DNA from: Auanema rhodensis
Taxonomy: Eukaryota > Nematoda > Chromadorea > Rhabditida > Rhabditidae
Direction: 5' to 3'
Assembly (NCBI GenBank): GCA_964057225.1
Contig: OZ059894.1
Span: 6,111,501 to 6,175,500 of the forward strand
Length of the DNA stretch: 64,000 nt
Part shown: piece after piece, positions 53,106 through 64,000 of the stretch
How the letters are laid out: each line of letters starts with the position of its first letter
Position numbering within the stretch: position 1 is the first letter of the stretch
Made by a program: the position numbers and the translations under genes
Notes under the pieces: generated by a model
Databases searched by the model: none
The model's input: the letters and a program-made list of their open reading frames with translations, nothing else
What the model was told of the DNA's origin: nothing

Positions 53106-54497
53106 ATGAATAATTTGGTTGATTACGACGATGAGAGTGATGAAGAATCTCCTAGAAGAATCTCTGTTCAAGGTAACCACATATAATTAACGAAATAAAA
53201 TTGCTCTTCAGTTCCTAAAAATCCTTTATTAAAACCTAGTATATCTCCTAGAGAACGTAGAGATTCCGATTTATATGATGGTAAAGCTTTTTTGTATATA
53301 ATATGTTATGTGTTTCATTTTTCTCAAGACTCTGAAGCCTTTGGCGATTATCGTCGTAAATCAACATCACCACGATCCGAAAGAAGTGATACCTTAGATT
53401 TTGCTGAGCCGCCACCTCCTAAACGACCGAAAGATACTCCATCCCCTACAGAAGAATCTTCTTTAAGTATGGCTAGGGTATTTAGTTTTTGTTTTTTAAA
53501 TATCACCACACTCACTGCTTCAGATATCTTCAACAGCATCTCTGGTCTCTTATGGAGGAGAAGATGGCTTTGATCAAGGTGATGTTGGAAATAAATATTT
53601 AAATCATAATACGAAAAATTTTCAGCAGAAAGAGAAGGTGCTGATATTGATAAGGAGAGAGACAGTCCACCTTCAACAGATATGGTCGAACCTCGTCCAC
53701 CTGAAAGAAAAAGCCAGGTATTCAGTCTAATAGCTATCCATAAAGAAAAAAAACATATAGGATTGCGAAAGTGATGATGAAAACGAAAGAATAATCGACG
53801 AAGCATTAGAGAGTGCCCAACTAGCTTTAAAAGAGGTTTAAATTTCATTTAAAATATTTAATGTTATATGTCTTCAGAGGCAAGGTGGATCAGAGGGAAG
53901 TTTAACACCTGTAAATGACTTAGATAGTCCTAGGACGCCAGATATTGAGGAAAAGGTGCAAGAATTTTTCAAAAGTATTTATAATATAAAAATTAGGATG
54001 ATGATTCAACAATTAACGAAATTCAAATTCCTCCATCTCCAGAAGGAGAATGCGATTCTCATTTAGAAGTAAGTGCCCTGTTCTATCTTTTGTAAACTAT
54101 CAGTTTTTCTATTTTAGCAAAAGATACAATTTTTCTTTGAGAAAAAAGCTCAAGGGATTGATTTGAATCAACAATTACAAAGCAAAAGGGAGTTTCTAAA
54201 TCCTTCATGTTATGAAAGTTTTATAGAAAGGTTCGATCTCGATGAGAAAGGTTTGTTGATGTTTTCTATACATCGCCAAATCATCACTTCTTTCTTAGGC
54301 TCCAATTTCTCTTCCCATATTTTTGATCCTCATGGTTTTCCAGACGATTGCTTCTTTGAAAGATTAAGTAACATCTTTCATATTGTTCTTAAAAATTTTT
54401 TTATTTTTTAGATGAAGACCAACGAAAATTAACCGATGCAAAAGAGAAGGAATCGCAAAAAAAATCTCACCCCTCATCTGTTGCTCGAAACCCATAA
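53106..54497 (+). CDS. SAP30-binding protein / HCNGP-like
   Basis: A nuclear protein of the HCNGP family (PF07818); the human orthologue SAP30BP is linked to transcriptional repression and to splicing of short introns. The N-terminus MNNLVDYDDESDEESPRRIS is acidic and Ser-rich, followed by Pro/Asp/Glu-rich spacers (PPPPKRPKDTPSPTEE). The conserved domain is near the C-terminus: IDLNQQLQSKREFLNPSCY, ESFIERFDLDEKGSNFSSHI and FDPHGFPDDCFFERL, matching the family core of K-x-E-F-x-N-P and FDPHG. It ends SVARNP at TAA 54495-54497. About 11 exons. The ATG is directly behind a tttttag acceptor. A pseudouridine synthase-like gene begins 195 nt downstream, in operon-like spacing. Confidence 0.85.
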
Positions 54498-54691
54498 ATT
54501 ATTTGAATTGCAAATGTTGTTTTATATTATATACTGCTCAAGTTTTTGTGAAAATTTCTGAGGCAGATTTTCTGTGGACTAATTATTATTATTAAATTTG
54601 AATTAACATCATCTATTTTATAAATCAGACAAGGTTTTCCGGGTTTTATTCTGCTTTTATGCTAATTTATAAAAGTATTGTTTTGTTTAGT

Positions 54692-56340
54692 ATGATTCAA
54701 GGAATTGGCTTGTGTTCAAGAGCTGTTTCGAGGTTTTTTTAAAGTTTTTGAATCACTTAACCTCGACTCTCAGATCAGCTGATTCTACTGGCTTACTATC
54801 TGTTCAAAGTTTTAAATATATTGATCAACTTTCAAACTATTTATCCAAAAACTTTATTATTCATGAACCAGGTAAATAATCAAGTATAATTTTCAAAATA
54901 TAGTGTTAGTGGTATAGGAAAATTCTTGATAATACCAAAACCCTATGGTATATCATGTGTTGGAGATAAACAGCCCAATGGTGGTGTATTTACATCAGGA
55001 AAGCATAATGAGAAAGATGAAGATGAGTCTCTTTTAAAGGTTTGAATACTTGATATTATTTTTTATATTTTTGGAATTTCAGAAAAGGTCAGATCGAGAT
55101 GTTACCATAACTGATTGTTTACCTAATCTTCAACATATTTTTCGTGAGCCTAAGCTGCAGTTTTGTGTAGGACTTAAAAGGTTAATTGGCTATTTTTAAA
55201 ATATATTTTGAACAAATCGTTTGATGTAATCTATTAAATATTCAATGTTTCTTTTTAATTATCCGAACATTTAGTGTTAATAACTATTATAGGAATATCT
55301 CTGGTGCGATAGTTCTTCCAGCAAATGACAAAGAATCTGTTAAGCTGAAGAATAGTGTCAAATATTCGTCTCTTAGCAATTCTCAGAATGAGTTTCATTA
55401 TAGATCCTTGTAAGGTTTATTTTATCAAACTTTAAAACAAATTTTTTTTTAGGGCTATCCTATTAGGTAATCCTCCGTCGAATGAATCTAGTATATCGGG
55501 GTATGCTACATTTGTTCCCGTGGGATCGTATAAAGAAGTAATGATCATTCATTTTAATTGATGAATATGATGAACTCTTAGACACATTTTATTACAGTAT
55601 ATTTTTGTGGAGGGAAAAGCTACAAAAAGAGCAAAAGCAGGACATTATGCTGTAGCAGGAACAATGAATTATCGGGTTTTAAGTAGAAAACATGGATGTT
55701 CACTAGTAGAATTTGGAATTAATAAGTGTAAGAATACGGTTATGAGAAGTTATATATCTTAGTTTTCAGTTTCTCGTCACCTACCCAGGTTGATGTTTTC
55801 TCATATGCTTTGTCCTATATTAGGTGATAGAATTTATTCAAATCGCCTAATCAATGTTGATGGCAAGCCAGCTCTCTTGAATCCTTCAAAACGAAATCGA
55901 AAAACTAACCTCGTTTGTTTCTAAAATTGCTTGCAAATCTAATTGTTTTTGAAATCTGCAGTGGTTTCCTACTTCAATTGGGACTCAATTGGGTATTCAA
56001 ACTGGAGAATTACAACGATCGATGCCTTTATACTGTCACGTATATTCTACGGTACTGATAAATTGCAGTGTTTATAAACAATAAGAAACTTTCAAGCTTT
56101 TTCCCCGATATGGATGGTCTCATGGGATGCCCAAAGAACAACAAGACATAACCGACTTAATCGCAGCCATACCTCCACCTGGTAAAACTTTTGAATTTCA
56201 TCTCACAATGCTTGAGCAAATTTCCAGATCATTTCATGGCTATGATAAAAGCTTTAAATATGGAAGGTGATCTTTTAAGATTTTTCCGAGAAAACGATGA
56301 TCCTATATCGTCTGATGTTGGTGGTGATCTAGCTTTTTAA
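54692..56340 (+). CDS. RluA-family pseudouridine synthase homologue, catalytic Asp replaced
   Basis: Resembles the mitochondrial RPUSD3/RPUSD4 group. The start MIQGIGLCSRAVSR sits one base behind a ttgtttag acceptor. Blocks in order: FLIIPKPYGISCVGDKQPNG (the KP-x-G motif), LQFCVGLKRNISGAIVLP, YATFVPVGSYKEYIFVEGKA, MNYRVLSRKHGCSLVEFGIN, HLPRLMFSHMLCPILGDRIY and PLYCHVYSTLFPRYGWSHGM. It ends DVGGDLAF at TAA 56338-56340. In active RluA enzymes the motif is HRLDxxTSG; here the aligned residues are VGLKRNISG, with Lys at the Asp position, across an exon junction. If correct this is a non-catalytic member. About ten exons. Likely operon partner of the SAP30BP gene upstream. Confidence 0.8.
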
Positions 56341-57018
56341 AAAATGTTTGTTTATTGTTATTGTTGGTTTGTTCATATTGTATATAATATTTCAGTTTTT
56401 TTCGAATAAAGTTAGGAAACTAATCATAAATAGTCGTTTCAAACTTTACATCTAAGTTCCTTGTCCAATTCATAAGACATATGGTTATTCAGAAAAATTT
56501 ACTGGGCAATATCAGGCTTTTCACCAGATGTTACAAACACATGGACCACCCTGGGTTCTCAGAATTTTAATACATTTGATAGCTTACGTTTGACATTGAT
56601 AGTAAGCAGTTCAAAAAGATGGAAAAGAAATATGGTTTTATTGGTCCTTCAGGATGACTGTAAGTGTTATAATTGAGTCCTTGTTCAATTCTTCATTATC
56701 TATGATTACAAGAAACAATGGTATATTAACTAAGCCTAAGGTTCTAGTAACATGAGAGCTAAAAGTGCCATCAGCATATATCCGATTAAGCAATTATCGG
56801 GGCACGAATCATATCAAACAATAACCTATCAAATGTGAACATGACAGGAAAGAATATCAGACACACCCTCAAGTTACAATACCTTGAAGCAATATTGTGA
56901 GGATCTCCGCCTCTGTCTGGGTCATACAGGAGACTCCACCCATTTCTCTTACTATATATAGAGTTGGTTAAGCTCATTCGCCATGGAGATATCTCGACTA
57001 TTCAATAAATAAGCGAGA
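56341..57018. other. Intergenic with TATA-like box
   Basis: Contains the RluA-like gene 3' end and a TATATATA element at 56953-56960, about 60 nt upstream of the next start codon. A minus-strand open frame (56786-56977) has no recognisable feature. Confidence 0.4.
56405..56410 (+). terminator. AATAAA polyadenylation signal
   Basis: AATAAA begins 65 nt after the stop of the RluA-like gene. Confidence 0.6.
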
Positions 57019-57964
57019 ATGTCTACTATCTTAGCTATAACCAGCATTGCTGCTTTGCTGATGCTTAGCGTTTTAGCAGAAAAAGGTGATAAATCGTAAC
57101 CTTCCGTTTGTACTCACACTTATCTAATATTTTTTTTATTTATGTATCCATGTGTGAAGCAGTATTTGGCATAAATATTAGATGTTGAACTTATTTTCTT
57201 TAATAAGAATTGAGTTCTTAAACATTCTGATGATCTTTGTTGTCATAGATGCTGTTTAACTAACAAGAATTTAACCATTTCTCTTTATTGTATATTTAAT
57301 AATTGTTTTTATTTAGATTTACATGTTGTTGCTGAAAAATGTTGCGCAACCGAGAACTTGGAATGTTGTATAGATTCCATGCAATTCTTGTATGTTTAGA
57401 TTATTTAGACTGAAAAACTTCATAAAAAAAGAGTGTGTGAGCTAGAGTTTAATAATAATTTTCAGTAAACCATTAACATGTGTGGAAAACTACGAAGAAA
57501 GACTCGAAATGGTTAAATGCATGCAAGAGCAACTCTTTGGCGCTCCAAATCCTCTTGCAGTTGTTGGTGAAGGTAAACGATCTTTAGATCGTACAAATCA
57601 TATAGTTTCTCTAATTCCAGATATCGGATGCTGCTCTGTCTTCGATATCAATGACAATGATCCAGATGCCAACTGTCTCTATCAATGTGAGAATGTCATC
57701 ATGACTCCATCTCTTCATCCCCGTGAGAAAAGCAGAAAGATCCGTAAATGTATGATGAAGAATACAGTATACAAGGTAATATATGAGATTAATGATCGTA
57801 TTCAAAGTAAAATTTGATCCTTTCAGTGTTTCGTCAAATGTCAAGCTATGAGAAGAATTCATCCTGAAAGCACATTTCACATTACTACGAGCTGCAACTT
57901 GACTGACTTCATAAGACCAAACCAATACTACATGAATTTCATGAAGCCTCTTCCCCAACTATAA
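57019..57964 (+). CDS. Secreted Cys-rich protein of unknown family
   Basis: Four exons. The signal peptide is MSTILAITSIAALLMLSVLA, cleaved near EK. Exon 2 encodes DLHVVAEKCCATENLECCID; exon 3 starts FKPLTCVENYEERLEMVKCM and includes IPDIGCCSVFDINDNDPDAN, CLYQCENVIMTPSLHP and RKIRKCMMKNTVYK. The last exon encodes CFVKCQAMRRIHPES and ends MKPLPQL at TAA 57962-57964. About 14 Cys, in CC pairs and spaced singly, suggest a disulphide-knotted extracellular domain reminiscent of the nematode DB-type modules, but I cannot place it. The first intron is long (about 230 nt). A TATA-like box sits about 60 nt upstream. Confidence 0.7.
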
Positions 57965-58974
57965 ATACTGTTCTACGAGCAAAAATCAAATTACATCTAA
58001 TTTTATAACAAAATTATATCTTATCTATATCTATACATAAATATATTTATATATATTTTTTTAAATTTATATTATTTGTTATGAATATTATATTCTTAAC
58101 ATCTTTAATAAATCTAAATTTCAACAAACACAACAAAACGTGTTATTATTGAAACTGTTCTTGAAAAGTTCCTTTTTCTTTTGAAACACTTTATGTGTTC
58201 AATTGCATGTTGAATTTATACTTGTGAAGAGATGACTAATTCCTCCCCGATTCCATATTTGAGTTTCTCAAACTTTCAATATTTGCAAAGCTGAATTCAG
58301 TCATTACTGGAAATGAAAAAAAATAAAAAGAATCGTCTTTACTAGCAGCAGATATATGGCATCATGCTTATAATCTTTCTTCTCGTGTTTTCTCTAGAAG
58401 GTTGGCTAATAGATGTTTATCAACGAAAACCAATTTGAATTTTTTTCCCTGATAAGAAAATCAATGATATTACAGATACTATAGCAGCTTGCTCCATAAT
58501 GTTCGATTATGATTTAAACTTGTTTTTTCAAAATCAAATTCCTCTCTTTCTTTTTATATTCCTGTATTTTTTACTTGTTTTCTTATTGTATTGTCTTATT
58601 CGTTTTCTTCTCTAATGATTTCTGTTTCAACTGTTGAAACTAGTAAAAAATTTTATTTTATTTCGCAATCTTGCATTCAATTTGGTCATATCTCATTCAC
58701 CTTCTCAAATCGTACTGTATTTCACTTCTAGCCTGTAACTACGTATATTATAATAAGAGAAGTGTTGTTTTCCTTAAAACTTAATCTCAATGTAAAGCTT
58801 TCTCGTGATCCATGACAAATTATATCACAACTAGTAACTAATAACAAATTATTTCACATTTCCTTTCCAAAGTTCATTTTATATATTTGTTTCAAAAAAT
58901 ACATTCCATGTTTGACTGAATGATAACAATTGATTATTGATTTACTTCTGTTTTAGTTTGGATAAGTCGATACC
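57965..58974. other. Intergenic
   Basis: About 1 kb of AT-rich sequence with no recognised coding segment. A ttttag about 20 nt before the lifeguard start could be a trans-splice acceptor. Confidence 0.4.
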
Positions 58975-61936
58975 ATGTCGCAGCGACAGGACGGTATATT
59001 TCATTCATTTATATTAAATAAATATTAGTTATAGTTCAAAATTACATATTTTTATTAATTACATTGTATTATTAAAATTAGATGAAATTGAACTGTGATA
59101 TTCGCTACTAAACCATTGTGCTTTTTCTATCAAATATTTTGTTTCTAAGAAAAAGGTTTGTAAAGTTGATACGATAAAATGACTTTACAAGCGAAAAACA
59201 TAGAATGTACTCCACAATTTCATTAAACAAGTTCAATTGATAAGAGTTATATAACTTTTTGAACAGATTAATAAACCTGTGTAAACATTAAATAACACAT
59301 TTCTAAACAGTTGTATGAACTGAATACTAAATATAACCAGGAAGATCGTTATAAATATAATAAATAAAAACAATATTTTCAGATCATCTTCTGGGCTACC
59401 AGCATGGTCAACCTCATCCTGGTTATCAACAAGGAAATAATGGTTTGTTTAACTTTACTATGTACTCAATCAAGATTTCGTTCTTAACTAGTATTATACA
59501 TTTATTATTCACGTCATCGGATTATCATATATAAAAACTCTCTTTGTAATATAAATGTCGAAAGTCAGTAACTGATTCTTTATTTAAAAGCAAAATGCAA
59601 GTATGAGGGGAATATTTCCCGTAACTTGACATAACTTCATATAGGACAGGCGTAAATCTCGTGCATTAATCCGAGATGCTTCTCAAATAATAAATATTAA
59701 CTATTTTATACTCTGAAATATAATATTTAAATTTATTTTTATTTTTAAAGCGTATGAACATGAAAAAGTGTAATTTTTACTCAGGTTGTTATTATATTTG
59801 TTGATGAAAATACTTTCAATGTGTCATCATCAATTTATTAACTGATATCGTAAAATAAAATTTTAAAAACAAACTCATGTACTACGCTTATATCTTTTGT
59901 ATTTCGTTCCTACATTATTATGGAATATATAGAACCTCTCAGAAAGGTTTAAAGCATTGATTGTTCTGTCACTATGTGTATGTGTCTCTGACTGATGTTG
60001 GCAACCACATCATTTGAAAAGTGTCTGCCTTCTGAAGCCAGTAGCACGTGCCTACTTAACTGAAAAAGCTCTATCCTTAATCTCTTTATCTGATATTACT
60101 TTAAACTTAGTAAAGTTACTAACAGGCGAAACTATTTTCATATTTATTTACTTGCTGCAGTCACATGAATATGTGGTAGACGTTCATTGTTTTTTACGCA
60201 TGTTGTTCTCTTTTCTGAATATCGATTTTGATCGTGACGGAGCTGTAGTTGCTTTCTTTAGATTTGAAAAGAGTTTAGTTTGCTATATCCTAAGTGATGT
60301 CATAATCAACATTGCCACTTATTTTATTTTTAATGACGCATTGTTTCTTCAACATATTAATTCTCAAACGCTGCCTGGTCTATTGATTTGCCGCATGTAG
60401 ACGAAGATCGATTACGAAATTCTGGAAAATTCTCTTTTCTATACTTCTGTCTATATTTTTATGGAAGGAATTATTCAAAAATGTTTCTTTGTGGTTGATT
60501 GCCAATTTTTTCCTTTTCCAATGCTTTTCGGTCGAAGTATTTGCCTAGTAACAAGTTGAGTTATTACGCGCATACTAGCTATTGGAAAAATTTAATAATA
60601 CTTTTTTCCAGTTTATTATGTTATAAATTAGCAATTATATGATAGCACTTGAATTGTTTTTTTATTTTCTGATATTTCTTGTTTCATTTATTGTATCTTA
60701 ATCATTTTGTATTACAGTAATGAGCGGACCTTATCAACAACCTGGATACAATCCTCAGTATCCTCAAAACGCTCCATATGGAGCCAATGGCCCTCCACCA
60801 CCAGGTTGGAATCCTCAACAGCAACGTGAGCACATTTAGTGTCTTACCCTAACTATATTTGTTATGCTTTCAGACTTTGTTCCCCCTCCACACCCAGGCA
60901 TGATGGGTATGAGTAATATTGCGGAAGAAGGAAATGCTGGTGATAAGTATCATTTCAATTTCAGGTATTCTAAAGCTTAATACTATTTAAAAATGATTTT
61001 TCCTAGTGATCGAACGATTCGAGCTGCTTTTGTTCGCAAGGTGTTCGCTCTCGTAACTGTTATGGTTAGTTATATTCCAGGTTTTTGAAGTATGAATTGT
61101 TTTTAGCTTCTTGTTGTAGCTGTGATGACAGCTATTCCTTTCATTAATAAAGACTTCCAAATTACCATTCGGAGAAACATGGGCATGTACTGGGCAGCTT
61201 AGTAAGTTTAAACAGTTTGATAAAAATAAGTTTTTCTTCTTAAGTGGAGTATTCTTCGTTGTATATTTGGCTCTGGTGTGTTGTGAATCCGTTCGACGAT
61301 CTTTCCCAGCTAATATTATTCTTACTACAATCTTTGTAAGTTTATATCCATGTTTCCCGAAGAGAGATTTCCTACCTTTAGACTTTGGCTGTTGGATACA
61401 TGACCATGATTATCACTTCTTTCCATAGAGTTGAAACTGTACTTTTCACTTTAATCATTTGTACAATCTGTTGCGGAGGAATTGTAATCTTTGCTACTCA
61501 GACCAAATATGATCTTACAAAGTAATTTTTTTACAGTTTTTTTCGAACTATGTAAATTTTTTTTTTCAGTATGATGGGCATTATGTTTATTCTCTCCATG
61601 TGTTTGATGGTCTTTGGAATTGTTGCTGCCGTATCTGTAATTTGGTTCAAGGTAAAGCTCAAATTTTAGTACATATAGTTCTTTAAATTTTCAGTCGCCA
61701 TTCATTTATCTAATCTATGCTGCTCTAGCAAGTATTCTTTTCATGTTCTATCTCGCTATCGATATCCAGGTAATATTAGTAACTGTTAGAAGGTTTTATA
61801 TGAATCGATTAAGATGCTCATGGGAGGAAAGAAATATGAAATCTCTCCTGAAGATCACATATTCTCCGCTGTACAAATTTTCCTTGATATTGTTCACATA
61901 TTTTGGATGTTGCTGTCCCTCTTCGGCTCTAAGTAG
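58975..61936 (+). CDS. Lifeguard / TMBIM family membrane protein
   Basis: Multi-pass membrane protein of the Bax-inhibitor-1/lifeguard superfamily (calcium leak and cell-death modulation in the endomembrane system). The cytoplasmic N-terminus is Pro/Gln/Tyr-rich (MSQRQDDHLLGYQHGQPH, SGPYQQPGYNPQYPQNAP), split by two long introns (about 0.36 and 1.28 kb). The membrane domain begins DRTIRAAFVRKVFALVTVM, with further helices in LAVGYMTMIITSFHRVE, IICTICCGGIVIFATQTKYD and IMFILSMCLMVFGIVAA. The family motif at the last helices is YLAIDIQMLMGGKKYEISPE, then DHIFSAVQIFLDIVHIFWML and TAG at 61934-61936, with the conserved Asp residues of the putative pH sensor. The closest C. elegans genes I recall are xbx-6 and tag-120 (F40F9). 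About nine exons. Confidence 0.9.
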
Positions 61937-62718
61937 GTTCAAATTTCATGTATAATTCAATCTATATTGGAATTACTAACTTGAATCTTCAAATTTCTAT
62001 AAGCTTTTTTTTATATTTCTAAAGATATAGGGCTTACATGCTCTGTCTTTCAGAGATTAAGCTTTGAACACACACTGCTTGTTTAATATGTGTTCGTTGA
62101 CTTAAAATAGTTAACCACGTGAGTTTTAGAGAATAATTTATGCTAGAATAGTTCCACAATGCTTAACCTTCTGTTATGTCTGGCTAACTGTTAATTTTAT
62201 TCATCTCTGTTAATCCACTCTGCTTTTTTAAATATTTAATTATGAATTTTCTTTCAGCAACTAGACAATTAAGTCAAGCATTGGACGTGATTTCGTGTTT
62301 AGAAGATCTATCTTCTTCCAAAACTTCTAATAATATATTTGGCTTTGAATTTCGTTTTCTACTCTGTTCGTGATTATTAAAAATTTGTTGTACAAGTTTT
62401 TAATATAAAAAAATATTACTTGTATATTATGATAAATCATTGATTCGACCATAGTATCTGTTGTTTAATTTTTTTAATCTTAGTTGGAATGTTTCTATAA
62501 ATGGATATTATCTTTGTTTATACCGTATGAGCGAAGATAAGAAGAAAATAGTTTGTGACGCCACAGATAATCATATCCTAATCCTTCAGGAGAGATATTC
62601 CATATGTATATGAAATGTTTACTCTTCATTTTAAACATGGCATACGGAAGCTTGCTAAGTTTTTATCGGGTTTCTTGCTTTTCTTTCCCGGGAGAACGAA
62701 ACTAAGTCTTGCTCCGAT
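61937..62718. other. 3' UTR / intergenic
   Basis: A tttcag at about 62258 could be a 3' UTR splice acceptor. No coding exon was recognised. Confidence 0.35.
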
Positions 62719-63359
62719 ATGAGCAGTTCTATGAGTGCTTCTCTACATTCTTCTTCAGTCTTTCTTCGAAAACGAGTGTCATTAAAGCCTTTAGATAACT
62801 TTGAAAATGTAAAGCATTTCATAGCTCTATATGGACTATCAATTTATCAGGATGACTTCTTGGCTGTAAGTGTTTGCTAGATTTTCTAAATAGCCCCAAA
62901 TATATTCCAGGTTACCGCAGAAAGTTTGATAATAAAATCTTACTATTATCCATCAGAAATTGCAATTAAAATTGACTGGAATCGTATATTAAAGGTGAAA
63001 TCTAACTAATTTTTTTGTTCAACTTTATTTCAATTGGAGGTCATCTTGCTAGATCATCCTAGTCAAAACGAATTTCCTGTAGTAAATTGGGGGATAAGTT
63101 TGGATAAATGCTGGTGGGCAAAGGATGATTTCAGGTTATTAATATGATTAAGTTCTATTACAGCTTTTTTTTTAGGAAATCACGTATGCAGTCTAAGAAA
63201 CATCAATATGTTAAAATTCGTTGTGCCGGAATATCATTCGATCGTGGTTTCAGCTGCGAAGATTTAGAAAAATTTAAAGAATCTCTATCAACACTTAAAC
63301 CTCAGATATACGTAGATGATAAAACTATGAATGAAACTTCAACTTTAACGTCATCTTGA
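62719..63359 (+). CDS. Unrecognised protein, possibly PH-like fold
   Basis: Four exons. The first ATG considered is 62719 (MSSSMSASLHSSSVFLRKRV), then SLKPLDNFENVKHFIALYGL, a gtaagt donor, VTAESLIIKSYYYPSEIAIK with IDWNRILK, VILLDHPSQNEFPVVNWGIS, LDKCWWAKDDF, and the last exon KSRMQSKKHQYVKIRCAGIS with FDRGFSCEDLEKFKESLS, ending TSTLTSS at TGA 63357-63359. The alternating short hydrophobic strands, WG/WW turn and a terminal helix (CEDLEKFKESL) look like a PH-type beta sandwich, but this is a guess from pattern. The start is uncertain; Met 5 is equally possible. An AATAAA follows the stop at 63381-63386. Confidence 0.6.
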
Positions 63360-63380
63360 ATATTCATCTATTGAAGTAAA

Positions 63381-63386
63381 AATAAA
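63381..63386 (+). terminator. AATAAA polyadenylation signal
   Basis: AATAAA begins 22 nt after the stop codon of the last gene. Confidence 0.55.
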
Positions 63387-64000
63387 TTTTAAAAGTAGAT
63401 TATCGTTCGTGGTATACCTGATTAGTAATAAGTCTAATATCCTTGTCTTTTATGCATGAAGCTACCTATTGATTTATTTCAAAGTATATCCTACATATTG
63501 CCAATATAATCTTATTTTATCGTTTGATTCGTAAAAATAAAATACATAGTATGAATATGAAACAAACTGATTTTTGGATAAAATTTATAGAAATCAACTA
63601 TTTATATAATTATTATCTTATTCTACTTAACTATTTTAAAAATTGAATACTTGTGATGATTATCAAACAAATCTATAAATGTTGCTGTCAAAGATTGTAT
63701 ATAAACATATTATTTCATTATTGATTTGATATTTGTTCTGATAATCCGATTTATTTATAGTATTTTGGAACGATTTAACTTTTTAATGAACTTTGTAAAG
63801 TTTTTCTAGCATCCTAATAAATAGTTTTGTTAGCTTATCCATAAGTATATCTTCTATTTGGAAGCATTTTTATAGAACATGCTTTTATTCTCATGACAAT
63901 CAAGCAGATGTTTGCACTGACATGGTTGCTAGGATATGAATTTTCAAAATTCTAACAACAACTAGTTCTTTTCAAGCGTCTGACTCTTCTACCTCAACCA
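63387..64000. other. Intergenic to window end
   Basis: AT-rich, no recognised coding segment or RNA gene. Confidence 0.4.

Overview
The window is nuclear DNA of a nematode. It is AT-rich by eye, with dense genes on both strands. Introns are mostly 40-50 nt with C. elegans-like tttcag acceptors, and many start codons sit directly behind an acceptor-like AG, as expected for spliced-leader trans-splicing. The families are nematode-typical: ET-module protein, innexin, small secreted Gly/Tyr-rich peptides. From memory, several recognisable genes (alh-4, erfa-1, hpo-19, inx-10, figl-1, hpo-18, lap-2, the F40F9 lifeguard genes) have C. elegans orthologues on chromosome V, some of them neighbours there. 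I therefore infer a rhabditid-type genome and a segment equivalent to chromosome V. The species is not identified.

Layout. 1-5 kb: 3' end of a large cell-surface protein made of at least 16 alternating ET modules (+). 5.4-11.2 kb: minus-strand cluster of ALDH3, an unrecognised acidic protein with a PP1-docking-like motif, and an URB1/Npa1 C-terminal-domain protein. 12.2-16.2 kb: release factor eRF1 and NADH-cytochrome b5 reductase (+). 16.4-18.5 kb: innexin (-). 20-24.4 kb: minus-strand, operon-like series of a small membrane protein, ATP synthase epsilon, fidgetin-like 1 and a small helical protein. 26.5-30.6 kb: four short secreted-protein genes. 30.7-35.5 kb: an NCOA4-like gene downstream of an M17 aminopeptidase (-). 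37.1-43.6 kb: two tandem MAM-like secreted proteins (-), with a small plus-strand gene overlapping the end of the second. 44.4-51.2 kb: an acidic Ser-rich protein and a neuropeptide-type GPCR (+). 52-56.3 kb: a Gly/Tyr repeat peptide, then SAP30BP/HCNGP and an RluA-like pseudouridine synthase homologue in operon-like spacing. 57-63.4 kb: a secreted Cys-rich protein, a lifeguard/TMBIM membrane protein and an unrecognised protein.

The strongest second-look item is the NCOA4-like gene. It has an ARA70-type coiled coil and a PLSDWL motif resembling the ferritin-binding segment of human NCOA4. Also notable are the RluA-like protein with Lys at the catalytic Asp position, the ET-module array, and conserved neighbourhoods shared with C. 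elegans. No tRNA, rRNA, CRISPR array or intact transposon was recognised. Exon boundaries were worked out by eye from reading frame and GT-AG signals, so small boundary errors are possible.
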